Below, one piece after another: positions 33,308 to 40,833 of a stretch of 64,000 nt of DNA. The stretch comes from Fen-330 sp050008465 (GTDB lineage Bacteria > Acidobacteriota > Terriglobia > Bryobacterales > Bryobacteraceae). The notes under the pieces were generated by a model. That model was given only the letters and a program-made list of their open reading frames with translations, was not told where the DNA came from and did not search any database. The translations under genes and the position numbers were made by a program. Position 1 is the stretch's first letter; every line of letters starts with the position of its first letter. The stretch lies in NCBI GenBank assembly GCA_050008465.1, contig JBEKMO010000008.1, positions 27,582 through 91,581 on the forward strand. The letters run 5' to 3'.

Positions 33308-35482
33308 TCAGTAAACCACCAGGTTACGCATCATGTCGTGCTCTTCGTGCTCGAGGATATGGCAGTGCCACACGTATTCGTTGCCGCCGGTCCTCGGGCT
33401 CTTCTTGTAAGGCATCCAGGACGGCACCGGAGACAGGTCGAACTTCATAATGACCCGCGTCACCTCGCCCGGGTTCATGCGCACGGTTTCCTTCCATCCC
33501 ATTTCGTTGTCGTCGGGCGGGCGTTCGGTGCCCGGGATGGGGGCGAAAGTAGGCTTCTTGGTGTGGAACCGCGCCCGTAGCAGGATCTGGACATTGACCA
33601 GGTGGAAGTGTATGGGATGCGTGTCGCCGGTCAGATTGTAGATATCCCAAACCTGGGTTTCGCCGGCCGACGCTGTCTCCGTCACCGGGGTCGCCAGGAA
33701 GTCGCGTCCCCAAGTGGGCATGCCCTGGTTGTTGTAGCCGTTCTGATCGGTCGTGCCGAGCCTCTGGATGAGCCGTCCGTAGGCGTCGTAGTCCTCGTTG
33801 AGCGTCTTGCCGAGGACCGGCAGGCCGGGGTCGCCCGGACGCCCGCGAGTCACTCGGTGTCCGTGAGCCGGTACCGGCTGGGCGAGGTCGTCCGGTTGGG
33901 AAGCCGCATACGCGATGGGGAGTGCCGCTCTCAAGGCAGGGAGCCAGTGGGCGAACGACAGCGGGTCCGGGGTTCCTCCCGCAACCACCCGGATCTGCAA
34001 CAACGTCCGGGTGTTCGGGCCCTTGCCCGGCCGCGTGGTCGGCGCCCCGCCAATCGCGGTCTGATCCGGGTTGCCCGTGTAGTAGTCGTTGCGCACGTCA
34101 CCGCCCGGGAACGGCGCGGGCGTATCGCTCCACAGAATGAGCACGTCGCCAACGGAACAGGAAGCGAAGTCGATGATGATATCGGCCCGCTCGGCGGGCG
34201 CCATCAAGAGGTTGTAAGCGTTGGCATTCCCGTCGGAGCCGAACCCGATCTGCACCGGAGGATCGTTGAGCACCACCGGGTTGGGCAGGAAGCCGCCCTC
34301 GGTCCCCACCTGCACGAACGCCGGGCCGGGGGCCGCCAGGTTCACTTCGCCCGAGTCCGTCTTGCTTAGGTTCTTGGACACTGCATGGTACAACTGCAGG
34401 TTCAAGAACCGCGCGTTGCAGGCATTCACCAGGCGGAAGCGATAACGCTTCCGCTGCACCTCGACGAACGGCAGCACGGCGCAGTTGACCAGCATGTGGT
34501 CCATGAAGCCCTCGGGAATGTTCGAGGCCGGCGTGGGGAGCGGCAGGGTTCCACCCGCCGGCGGAACCCCGTCGTAGGGGCCCCAGTCCCATCGGCCCGT
34601 CGCGTTCGGCCCGGCCGCGGTCGAGTTCGGCTCGTACACATGCGGGTACCAGAGGTCGCCCGGTTGGCCCCACGCCCAGGTCGGGTCCACATCCCCGATG
34701 TTGCCCGGCACGAAGGTCTTGTCCTGGAAGACCAGCGGGATGCCCGCGAGATCCGGGAGTATGCCGGCGCTGATCAGGCCGCCCGGACCGCTTTCCACAT
34801 CGTCGGTGAGCAGGTAGGCGGAGGCGATGTTCGCGTAGGCATTCGTGCGCGTCTGGCCGAAGGCGTGGTCGTGATACCACATCAGCCGGGCGCTTTGATC
34901 GTTCGGATACCAATAGTCGCCGGGCTGCCAGTCCGGCCCATGGGTTTTCGGGTCCGAGGCGCTGACCGATGACGAGAACCAGGCGAACGGCCCGCCGTCG
35001 CTGGTCCACGGTACGTGGCCGCCATGCAAGTGCGGAACGGTGCGGTTCTGGTACGCGCCGGCATCTGCCCCGGGGATCGTGGGGTCGATCGGGATGATGC
35101 TCATCGATGGCAGCATGTTCTCAAACGTGATCCGCACCGGCTGGTTGCGGTGCGCCACGATCACCCCGCCCAGCGGCCGGAAATTGGGCTGCTGCGGAAG
35201 GGTAAGATTAGTGGCATCCCCATAGCCCCACAGCGTGGTTGCCTTGGGCAGGTCGGGGTGCAGTTGCGCCGTGTACTGGCCCATCACGATTCTGTAATAG
35301 TCCGCCCCGGGATACTTCGTGGTGCTCGGGCTGGCCACCGGGATTCCGGTCGGACCCAGCCCCGGCAACGGCTGGATGAACTTACTCAGGGGCGTGGTTT
35401 GGGCGAACGGGTAGGCGCGCCGAGCTAGCGCAAGAGCCGCCGCCCCTCCGGCCGTGATCCTCATGAACTGACGTCTGTTCAT
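33308..35482 (-). CDS. TAT-exported multicopper oxidase
   Basis: A 724-residue envelope enzyme that oxidises Cu(I) or organic substrates with reduction of O2 to water. A twin-arginine signal (NRRQFMRITAGGAAALALA) is present. All copper sites are visible: HLHGGH (151-156), WYHDHAFG (202-209), HPIHFHLV, and HCHILEHEEHDM near the C-terminus, where Met is the type 1 axial ligand. It is longer than CueO-type enzymes, with insertions between cupredoxin domains. The start ATG 35482 lies 5 nt after AGGAGG. It precedes cusBA on the same strand. Confidence 0.92.
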   Translation of the reverse strand: MNRRQFMRITAGGAAALALARRAYPFAQTTPLSKFIQPLPGLGPTGIPVASPSTTKYPGADYYRIVMGQYTAQLHPDLPKATTLWGYGDATNLTLPQQPNFRPLGGVIVAHRNQPVRITFENMLPSMSIIPIDPTIPGADAGAYQNRTVPHLHGGHVPWTSDGGPFAWFSSSVSASDPKTHGPDWQPGDYWYPNDQSARLMWYHDHAFGQTRTNAYANIASAYLLTDDVESGPGGLISAGILPDLAGIPLVFQDKTFVPGNIGDVDPTWAWGQPGDLWYPHVYEPNSTAAGPNATGRWDWGPYDGVPPAGGTLPLPTPASNIPEGFMDHMLVNCAVLPFVEVQRKRYRFRLVNACNARFLNLQLYHAVSKNLSKTDSGEVNLAAPGPAFVQVGTEGGFLPNPVVLNDPPVQIGFGSDGNANAYNLLMAPAERADIIIDFASCSVGDVLILWSDTPAPFPGGDVRNDYYTGNPDQTAIGGAPTTRPGKGPNTRTLLQIRVVAGGTPDPLSFAHWLPALRAALPIAYAASQPDDLAQPVPAHGHRVTRGRPGDPGLPVLGKTLNEDYDAYGRLIQRLGTTDQNGYNNQGMPTWGRDFLATPVTETASAGETQVWDIYNLTGDTHPIHFHLVNVQILLRARFHTKKPTFAPIPGTERPPDDNEMGWKETVRMNPGEVTRVIMKFDLSPVPSWMPYKKSPRTGGNEYVWHCHILEHEEHDMMRNLVVY

Positions 35483-35660
35483 TCTGTCCTCCTAGCCGGG
35501 CACTTCCTATCCGATTTCGCGCACACCTGCCGCTCCGGTGCCCGCCCGGGCGCAAGTATACTTTCTATGACATCCGTTTCCCCAACTTCCCCAAGAAGGC
35601 CGCGGAGAAGAACTCCGCCCCCCCCCAACTCACCAGACCCCGAGCGCCACGGTTCGGGGT

Positions 35661-36339
35661 CTAACTGTGCCGCCTCAAGATCCCCAGGGCCCAGCAGACG
35701 CAACAAGATCGCTGGTTCGGGAACGGCGTCAAACGTGGCCTTAAGTCCGGCGTCGCCGGACTGGACGATGAGATCCACGGTTTGGCCCGCTGTGAAGTAG
35801 TGCTGACCAATGACGAAAAAGTTGTTGCCGTAACCGTCGAATGCAAGAGGGCCGCCGCTTACCAGGGTCCCGTCGATAGCAAGATTGACCACGACCTGTT
35901 GCAGGTCGATGTTCTGGAAGTACGCCTCGCTATGGCAGGCGGAATCGAGCGGAGCCGTCCATCGCAGGACGGCGTGCTCGCCCTCCGTGCCGGGATGCAG
36001 CGGCAACAGATACCGCGGCTGCACGCTGCCGACGACGTAGCCGGTGTGGTAAGTCACGTCGTCAGGCCCGGTGTTCTGGGCGATGATCGGCAGGGGATCC
36101 TCCACTACGGTCCACGAGTTCACACCCGGCACGCGCACTCTCCTCTGATAGCTGTTGAACAACTCGAAGTCGTTCATTTCAGTTGAGCCGGCGGGTACCC
36201 AACCGCAAGATCACACGCCGCTCGGATTAGCACCTGAAAAACCCGCGACGGCGTCCTGGGTAGGGACGCCGAACGCCGGAATAATCCCGACGAGGCTGAG
36301 GGCTAGAAGCGCGACAGCTACCTGGCCGAGTCTGGACAT
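35661..36339 (-). pseudogene. Interrupted secreted protein gene with PEP-CTERM-like tail
   Basis: A signal peptide opens at ATG 36339 behind an AGGGGG (MSRLGQVAVALLALSLVGII). After 42 codons it meets TGA (36213-36211). The same frame resumes directly and stays open; an internal ATG at 36177 begins a 232-codon ORF reaching 35479. The beta-rich body ends with VPEPAILLRLLGPG, a PEP-CTERM-like sorting signal. Dropping one G from the run at 35682-35685 would give ILRRHS and a stop at 35661. As read, the frame instead runs on into low-complexity sequence. So the gene has a nonsense codon and a probable frameshift, from decay or sequence error. No exosortase is in the window. Confidence 0.6.
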
Positions 36340-36513
36340 CGCGTATCCCCCTGTATCTCGCATGTGCATCGATCTTCTACTCGTGCGCTGGAGGGCGCCC
36401 CATCGGCGGGTCGGACAGTGCCGAGGCTGAACCGGTTCGGGGACCGCTTGGTCTACGACCGCAGCCGATCTCCTCCTTGAGCCGCACGCAACATCTTGTT
36501 CTCCAAACTGACG

Positions 36514-36559
36514 GAATCGAAATTCTAAGCTTAAGTGCTCTTAAGGTCAATATCCGAAA
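36514..36559 (+). repeat. 46-bp AT-rich imperfect direct repeat, copy 1
   Basis: It begins GAATCGAAATTCTAA and contains GTCAATA near its end. It aligns without gaps to 36845-36890 at 31 of 46 positions. It is much AT-richer than the surrounding DNA. Confidence 0.4.
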
Positions 36560-36844
36560 GCCCCGCCAGGCAGATTTTACAAGTTCCGGCACCCCCGCGC
36601 GGTCATCACTGAGGCGCTCCCCCGAAGTCGGGCGCACCCACCGCAGAGAACTTGGCGGCCAGTCAGTGCCGAAACTGAAAGCTCCTGGGGAGCGACCGCC
36701 ACACGCCGGTGACGCATCCCTTCCGCTGGCCGCATGTGACATCCCCTTCTCCGAACTCACAGCGCTATCTCCGCGCCATCCGAGCCCGGAACAGGTTCCC
36801 CGGACGCCCCGAATCCACTTACGGCTAAACAGCTTCTCTTATTC

Positions 36845-36890
36845 GAATCACGATTCTAATTTTAACGATTCTTCATGTCAATACTTAAAA
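36845..36890 (+). repeat. 46-bp AT-rich imperfect direct repeat, copy 2
   Basis: It begins GAATCACGATTCTAA and contains GTCAATA at the same offset as copy 1. The separation between copies is 331 bp. It may be a regulator site or a relic of a repeat. Confidence 0.4.
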
Positions 36891-37112
36891 TTTCAGTACC
36901 ATAGGTACCAGCTCTCCGACCCTGCTACCGTCCCGCTGCAGCCCCGTCCGGTGGTGGCCTGGGGCTTTGCCGACCAACGTGGCGGGCATCCGGTCCCGGC
37001 GCTGGAGACCCCGGCCAAACCGATTTAGCAACTCTCGACCCGCCCACTCCGAGTCGTCTCCAAAGGATAGTTGTATACTGCGGAGCAGGACAGCCGAGTG
37101 GAGGACAAACCT

Positions 37113-38165
37113 GTGCGAAACACGCGATTCCTCGTGATTGCCATCGCTGTTGGGTTTTTCGTCTCCCAGGGTTGCGACAGGCAGCCGGGAGCTGCGCAAG
37201 CGATCGATTCTCGAAAGCTGGCCATGTTCGCGCCGCTGCCCGCGGTGTTGCCCGTCAGGCCGGGCACCCCCACCGAGGCGAGGATCACGCTGGGACGAAT
37301 GCTATTCTACGAACCCCGCCTTTCGAAGAGCCAAACCATCTCCTGCAACACCTGTCACAAGCTGATGAATTACGGCATCGACGAGGAACCCACCTCTACC
37401 GGCCACAAGGGCCAACGCGGCGATCGGAATTCGCCCACCGTCTACAACGCGGCGCTGCATTTCGCGCAGTTCTGGGATGGACGCGCCGCCGACGTCGAGG
37501 AGCAGGCCAAGGGTCCCGTCCTGAATCCGGTCGAGATGGCAATGCCCTCCGCCGTCCGAGCCATTGCCGTGCTCAAGTCCATTCCCGAGTACGTGGAAGC
37601 CTTCCAGCATGCCTTCCCCAACCAGAAGGATCCGGTCACCTTCGACAACATGGCCAGTGCCATCGGGGCGTTTGAGAGGAGGCTGCTCACTCCCTCCCCC
37701 TGGGACAGATTCCTCAAAGGCGACGAGGCCGCGTTGACGGCGGAACAGAAGGCCGGCTTCAATACCTTCGTCGCGGCAGGCTGCCAGACATGCCATGCGG
37801 GCGCCCTGTTGGGCGGAAACCTGTACCAGAAGCTGGGCGCAACCAAGCCCTACCCGGATGCTGCCGATCCGGGGCGCTACAAGGTGACCCAAAACGAATC
37901 CGATCGCATGGTCTTCAAGGTGCCGTCGCTTCGCAACGTGGCAAAGACCGCGCCGTACTTCCACAACGGCAGGGTGCCGGTGCTCGGGCAGGCCGTCTCC
38001 CAGATGGCGGAGTACCAGCTCGGCAGGCAGTTGACCAATGAGGAAGTGCGATCGATCGTCGCCTGGCTCGGGTCGCTTACCGGTGAGATCCCGGCCGGGT
38101 ACATCAAGGAGCCACCTCTGCCCAAGAGCACCGCAAAAACGCCCCGGCCGGATGCCACGGACTAG
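37113..38165 (+). CDS. Di-haem cytochrome c peroxidase (MauG/CcpA family)
   Basis: A 350-residue exported di-haem protein. I start it at GTG 37113, 8 nt after GGAGG; the frame is open to 37071. A hydrophobic signal (FLVIAIAVGFFVSQGC) may end in a lipid-modified cysteine, although the lipobox is weak. Two haem sites are present, CNTCH and CQTCH. RNSPTVYNAALHFAQFWDGR and VPSLRNVAKTAPYFHNGRVP are conserved around the active site. Such enzymes reduce H2O2 with cytochrome electrons, or oxidise protein residues. It is followed after 11 nt by a haem-binding protein gene, suggesting a redox pair. Confidence 0.9.
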   Translation: MRNTRFLVIAIAVGFFVSQGCDRQPGAAQAIDSRKLAMFAPLPAVLPVRPGTPTEARITLGRMLFYEPRLSKSQTISCNTCHKLMNYGIDEEPTSTGHKGQRGDRNSPTVYNAALHFAQFWDGRAADVEEQAKGPVLNPVEMAMPSAVRAIAVLKSIPEYVEAFQHAFPNQKDPVTFDNMASAIGAFERRLLTPSPWDRFLKGDEAALTAEQKAGFNTFVAAGCQTCHAGALLGGNLYQKLGATKPYPDAADPGRYKVTQNESDRMVFKVPSLRNVAKTAPYFHNGRVPVLGQAVSQMAEYQLGRQLTNEEVRSIVAWLGSLTGEIPAGYIKEPPLPKSTAKTPRPDATD

Positions 38166-38176
38166 GAGGTTGTCTC

Positions 38177-38629
38177 GTGCGCCGAAAGTGGGTCAAGATC
38201 GCTCTGTTCCTGGTCGTCGCGATTCTGGGCGCGGCGCAGTTCTTCCCGCCGCAGCGAACCAATCCGCCATCGGACCCCTCCGCCTCATTCGAGGCGCTGG
38301 CCAAGCCTTCTCCGGAGCTGGCCGCGATCGTCGAGCGCGCCTGCCGGGACTGCCATTCCAACAGGACCGTCTGGCCCTGGTACAGCAGGGTGGCCCCCGT
38401 ATCCTGGCTCGTCGCCGGCGATGTCCGGGAGGGCCGCGAGAACCTGAACTTCTCGGAGTGGAACCTGCTCACCCCGGAAATGTCGCGATCGCGGATGCGC
38501 AAGGTCTGCGAGGAGGTGAAGTCCGGGGACATGCCGCCGTGGTCGTACACCCTTGTACATTCCAGGGCGAAGCTCAGCGGTGCTGACGTTCAGGCGTTGT
38601 GCACCCCGGCGGCTACACCGGGTCCCTGA
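38177..38629 (+). CDS. Haem-binding domain protein, membrane-anchored
   Basis: A 150-residue protein from GTG 38177, preceded by GGAGG. An N-terminal signal anchor (KIALFLVVAILGAAQFF) is followed by a single-haem motif, CRDCHSNRTVWPWYSRVAPV. The segment SWLVAGDVREGRENLNFSEW is characteristic of the Haem_bd family. Family members are periplasmic c-type haem proteins of uncertain role. It is probably co-transcribed with the peroxidase and may donate electrons to it. It converges on fliF with only 7 nt between stops. Confidence 0.85.
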   Translation: MRRKWVKIALFLVVAILGAAQFFPPQRTNPPSDPSASFEALAKPSPELAAIVERACRDCHSNRTVWPWYSRVAPVSWLVAGDVREGRENLNFSEWNLLTPEMSRSRMRKVCEEVKSGDMPPWSYTLVHSRAKLSGADVQALCTPAATPGP

Positions 38630-38636
38630 GGGCAGG

Positions 38637-40313
38637 CTAGTCGTACAACCACGAGCGTAGGATCTGGGCGGCCACGACCGGATCCTTCTTGGCGGTTTCG
38701 ACCAGGTGTTTAGTGAGCACTTCGGACTTCTTGGTGGCGACCTGCGGCAGCTTCAGCGACTCCAGCGCTTCAGCGTCCTTCTGGCGCCTCAGTGCCTGGT
38801 GCTCGGCCAGCTTGCTCTCGAGTTGCTGCTCGGCCTTTGGCGCCGAATCGCCCGCCTGCAGCGCGTCAATCCCTCTGCCGCCGCCGAGTTCGGCCGCCAG
38901 TTGGACGGCGCGGCGTTTTCGCCGGACGACGAAGAAGAGAAAAGCCGCCAACAGCAGCAGCAGGAGAACCACCCCGCCCAGCAGGATGGGCTTTTTCTGC
39001 TGGAGGAGTTGATCGAGCCACGACGGCGGCCTCTGTGGGACCGGAGCGGCGGGCCACCCGGGCGCCCCCGGCTGCCCTGCCGACAGGGTCGCCTCGAACG
39101 GCAGGCTTTCCACGATGAGCTGGTCCCCGCGCTGTGTGTCCAGCCCGGTCGCCGCCGCCACCAGGTCGCGGATGACTTTCACCTTCTCTGGAGACGGAGG
39201 CTCGATGATGTGTTTGGCTTGGGGGCCGGTACCTTCCCAGCGCGCCTCTTGGTCCAGCAGCACCGAGAGCGAGATCCGCTTCACCGTTCCTTGTGGCAGG
39301 CGCGTGCGCCGCACCAGCCGGCTGCTTTGGTAGGCGATATTCTCGGTGCGCCGCGTCATTCCGGTGCCCGACGAGCCCGGCCGCGGCAGGTTCGAAGCCG
39401 TCCCCGGGACCCTGGAGGCCAGGGCAGCTCCGCTGACGTCCTCGGTTTTCTGCGCGCTGACCATCACCGACCGCGTCGGATCGTACGTCTCTTCGCTTTG
39501 TTCGCCCCCGGTAAAGTCGCATTCCACCGACGCACCCGCCCGGAACTTCTCCGGCCCCAGCAGCGGTTCCAGCGTCGCGGTGATCTTCAAAACCAGGTCC
39601 TTCTCGACCTGGCGGCGGTAATCCAGCGCCGCCTCGGAAGGCTCCTCGCCGTCGATCGTCGAGGACCTTCGGGGCCGGCTCAGCAGGTTGCCGTTCATGT
39701 CCAGCACCGAGACCCCGTCCGGCGTGAGGCCTTCCACCGCACTCGCCACCAGGTGGCACACCGCCAGCACATTGGCCGGCGCGAGCCGCGTGCCTGGCCG
39801 CAACTTCACCATGACGCTCGCCTTAGCCGGCTGACGCGCATCCAGGAACACCGAGTCCTTCGGGAAGGTCACGTGCACCCGCGCATGCTCGACCTCGGCC
39901 AGCGCCAACACCGAGCGCTCCAGTTCTCCCTCGATCGCACGCCGGTAGTTGATCTGTTCGGTGAAATCCGTGATCCCGAAATTGGATTTGTCGAACAGTT
40001 CGAACCCTACCCGCCCGCTCTTGGGCAGTCCGGCGCCGGCCACTTGTAGGCGCGCTTCCGCCACCCGCTCCGAGGGAACCAGGATCGTGGTCCCGCTGTC
40101 GCTCAGACGGTACTCGGTTCCCGACTCGCGCAGTTTCTGCAACACTGCGTTGCCGTCCTCGGGCGCCAACCCGCTGTACAGCGGCCGGAAGTCCTGTTCT
40201 CGCTTCCAGTTCGTGAATGCGTACAGCCCGCCAATCACCAGCACCGCGGCGGCCAGGATGTAGACCCGCTGCCGGGTGTTCAGGCTGCCGAGGAGGTTCT
40301 TGATCTGGGTCAT
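38637..40313 (-). CDS. fliF: Flagellar MS-ring protein FliF
   Basis: FliF forms the inner-membrane MS ring, the base on which the flagellum is built. The product is 558 residues. Two membrane helices are present (about 16-34 and a C-terminal GGVVLLLLLLAAFLFFVVRR). The periplasmic YscJ/FliF domains are clear: DFRPLYSGLAPEDGNAVLQK and ALAEVEHARVHVTFPKDSVF. The C-terminus KKDPVVAAQILRSWLYD matches the FliG-binding tail of other FliF proteins. The start ATG 40313 lies 12 nt after fliE. No fliG follows; the next gene on this strand is unrelated, so the usual fliEFGHI order is broken here. Confidence 0.93.
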   Translation of the reverse strand: MTQIKNLLGSLNTRQRVYILAAAVLVIGGLYAFTNWKREQDFRPLYSGLAPEDGNAVLQKLRESGTEYRLSDSGTTILVPSERVAEARLQVAGAGLPKSGRVGFELFDKSNFGITDFTEQINYRRAIEGELERSVLALAEVEHARVHVTFPKDSVFLDARQPAKASVMVKLRPGTRLAPANVLAVCHLVASAVEGLTPDGVSVLDMNGNLLSRPRRSSTIDGEEPSEAALDYRRQVEKDLVLKITATLEPLLGPEKFRAGASVECDFTGGEQSEETYDPTRSVMVSAQKTEDVSGAALASRVPGTASNLPRPGSSGTGMTRRTENIAYQSSRLVRRTRLPQGTVKRISLSVLLDQEARWEGTGPQAKHIIEPPSPEKVKVIRDLVAAATGLDTQRGDQLIVESLPFEATLSAGQPGAPGWPAAPVPQRPPSWLDQLLQQKKPILLGGVVLLLLLLAAFLFFVVRRKRRAVQLAAELGGGRGIDALQAGDSAPKAEQQLESKLAEHQALRRQKDAEALESLKLPQVATKKSEVLTKHLVETAKKDPVVAAQILRSWLYD

Positions 40314-40325
40314 AAGCGCGCCAGG

Positions 40326-40625
40326 CTACATCTGCATCCGCATGACTTCCTGATAGGCCTGCACCACCTTGTTGCGGACCTCGAGGAACAATTCGAAAGC
40401 CAGTTCCGCGCGCTGCGTCGCCAGCACCGTTTCGTGCAGTTCCGCGTTCTCTCCGGCCAGAAACCGCTCCACGCTTTGACTCGCCGTGTTCCGCAGTTCC
40501 TCCACCCGGCCGATGGCGCTCTCGAGCACACTCTGGAAGTCTGCGGCCCGGCTGGTTCCGGTCGGACTCTGGATGATGGCCGGGCTGAGGCCGCCAGGGG
40601 AAATCGGACTGATCGGGGAAGACAT
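40326..40625 (-). CDS. fliE: Flagellar hook-basal body protein FliE
   Basis: A 99-residue export-gate/rod adaptor joining the MS ring to the rod. The N-terminus is flexible (MSSPISPISPGGLSPA). The conserved part is DFQSVLESAIGRVEELRNTA followed by LHETVLATQRAELAFELFLE and VRNKVVQAYQEVMRMQM, the FliE signature ending. The start is ATG 40625. It leads fliF in a two-gene operon behind a sigma-54-type promoter. flgB and flgC, common upstream neighbours, are absent. Confidence 0.92.
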   Translation of the reverse strand: MSSPISPISPGGLSPAIIQSPTGTSRAADFQSVLESAIGRVEELRNTASQSVERFLAGENAELHETVLATQRAELAFELFLEVRNKVVQAYQEVMRMQM

Positions 40626-40689
40626 CGGTGTTGTTCTTCCTAGCGCAGCAGGGCAATCGAGCTATGGATCAGCATGACAGCCGCATTAG

Positions 40690-40705
40690 TGCAAATGGGC
40701 TGCCA
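40690..40705 (-). promoter_or_regulatory. Sigma-54-type promoter upstream of fliE
   Basis: Read on the minus strand, TGGCAG, five bases, TTGCA matches the -24/-12 consensus with the invariant GG and GC exactly 10 nt apart. The predicted transcript start near 40680 gives a 55-nt leader to fliE. Sigma-54 control of flagellar basal-body genes is well known in several phyla. Confidence 0.6.
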
Positions 40706-40833
40706 GAGAATATGGCTTGTGACATCAATTAGTTACGAGGATCTCGGCCGCCTGGAACGCCAAAATCCCGTCCGCGCGGCAGAAACCTGACCGGATCAGC
40801 CCCTCAGCCTTGCCTCATGCTCGGCCGTGCGCG

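Larger units (their letters stand above)
36340..37112. other. 773-nt gene-poor, AT-richer region
   Basis: I see no convincing gene. Open frames here lack ribosome binding sites and family-like sequence. It contains two AT-rich 46-bp imperfect direct repeats (36514-36559 and 36845-36890, 31 of 46 identical). Small inverted repeats are TTAAG/CTTAA near 36531-36544 and GTACC/GGTAC near 36897. It probably carries the promoter and operator of the cytochrome peroxidase gene and the promoter of the PEP-CTERM-like gene. Confidence 0.5.

Noticed and set aside
36211..36213. TGA in the PEP-CTERM-like gene as selenocysteine or tryptophan codon
   Set aside because: Many genes in the window end with TGA, no selenocysteine-type hairpin is evident after it, and the residue position is not a redox site.
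36477..37028. 183-codon plus-strand open frame in the AT-richer region
   Set aside because: No ribosome binding site, low-complexity and shifting composition, no recognisable domain; overlaps the repeat region.
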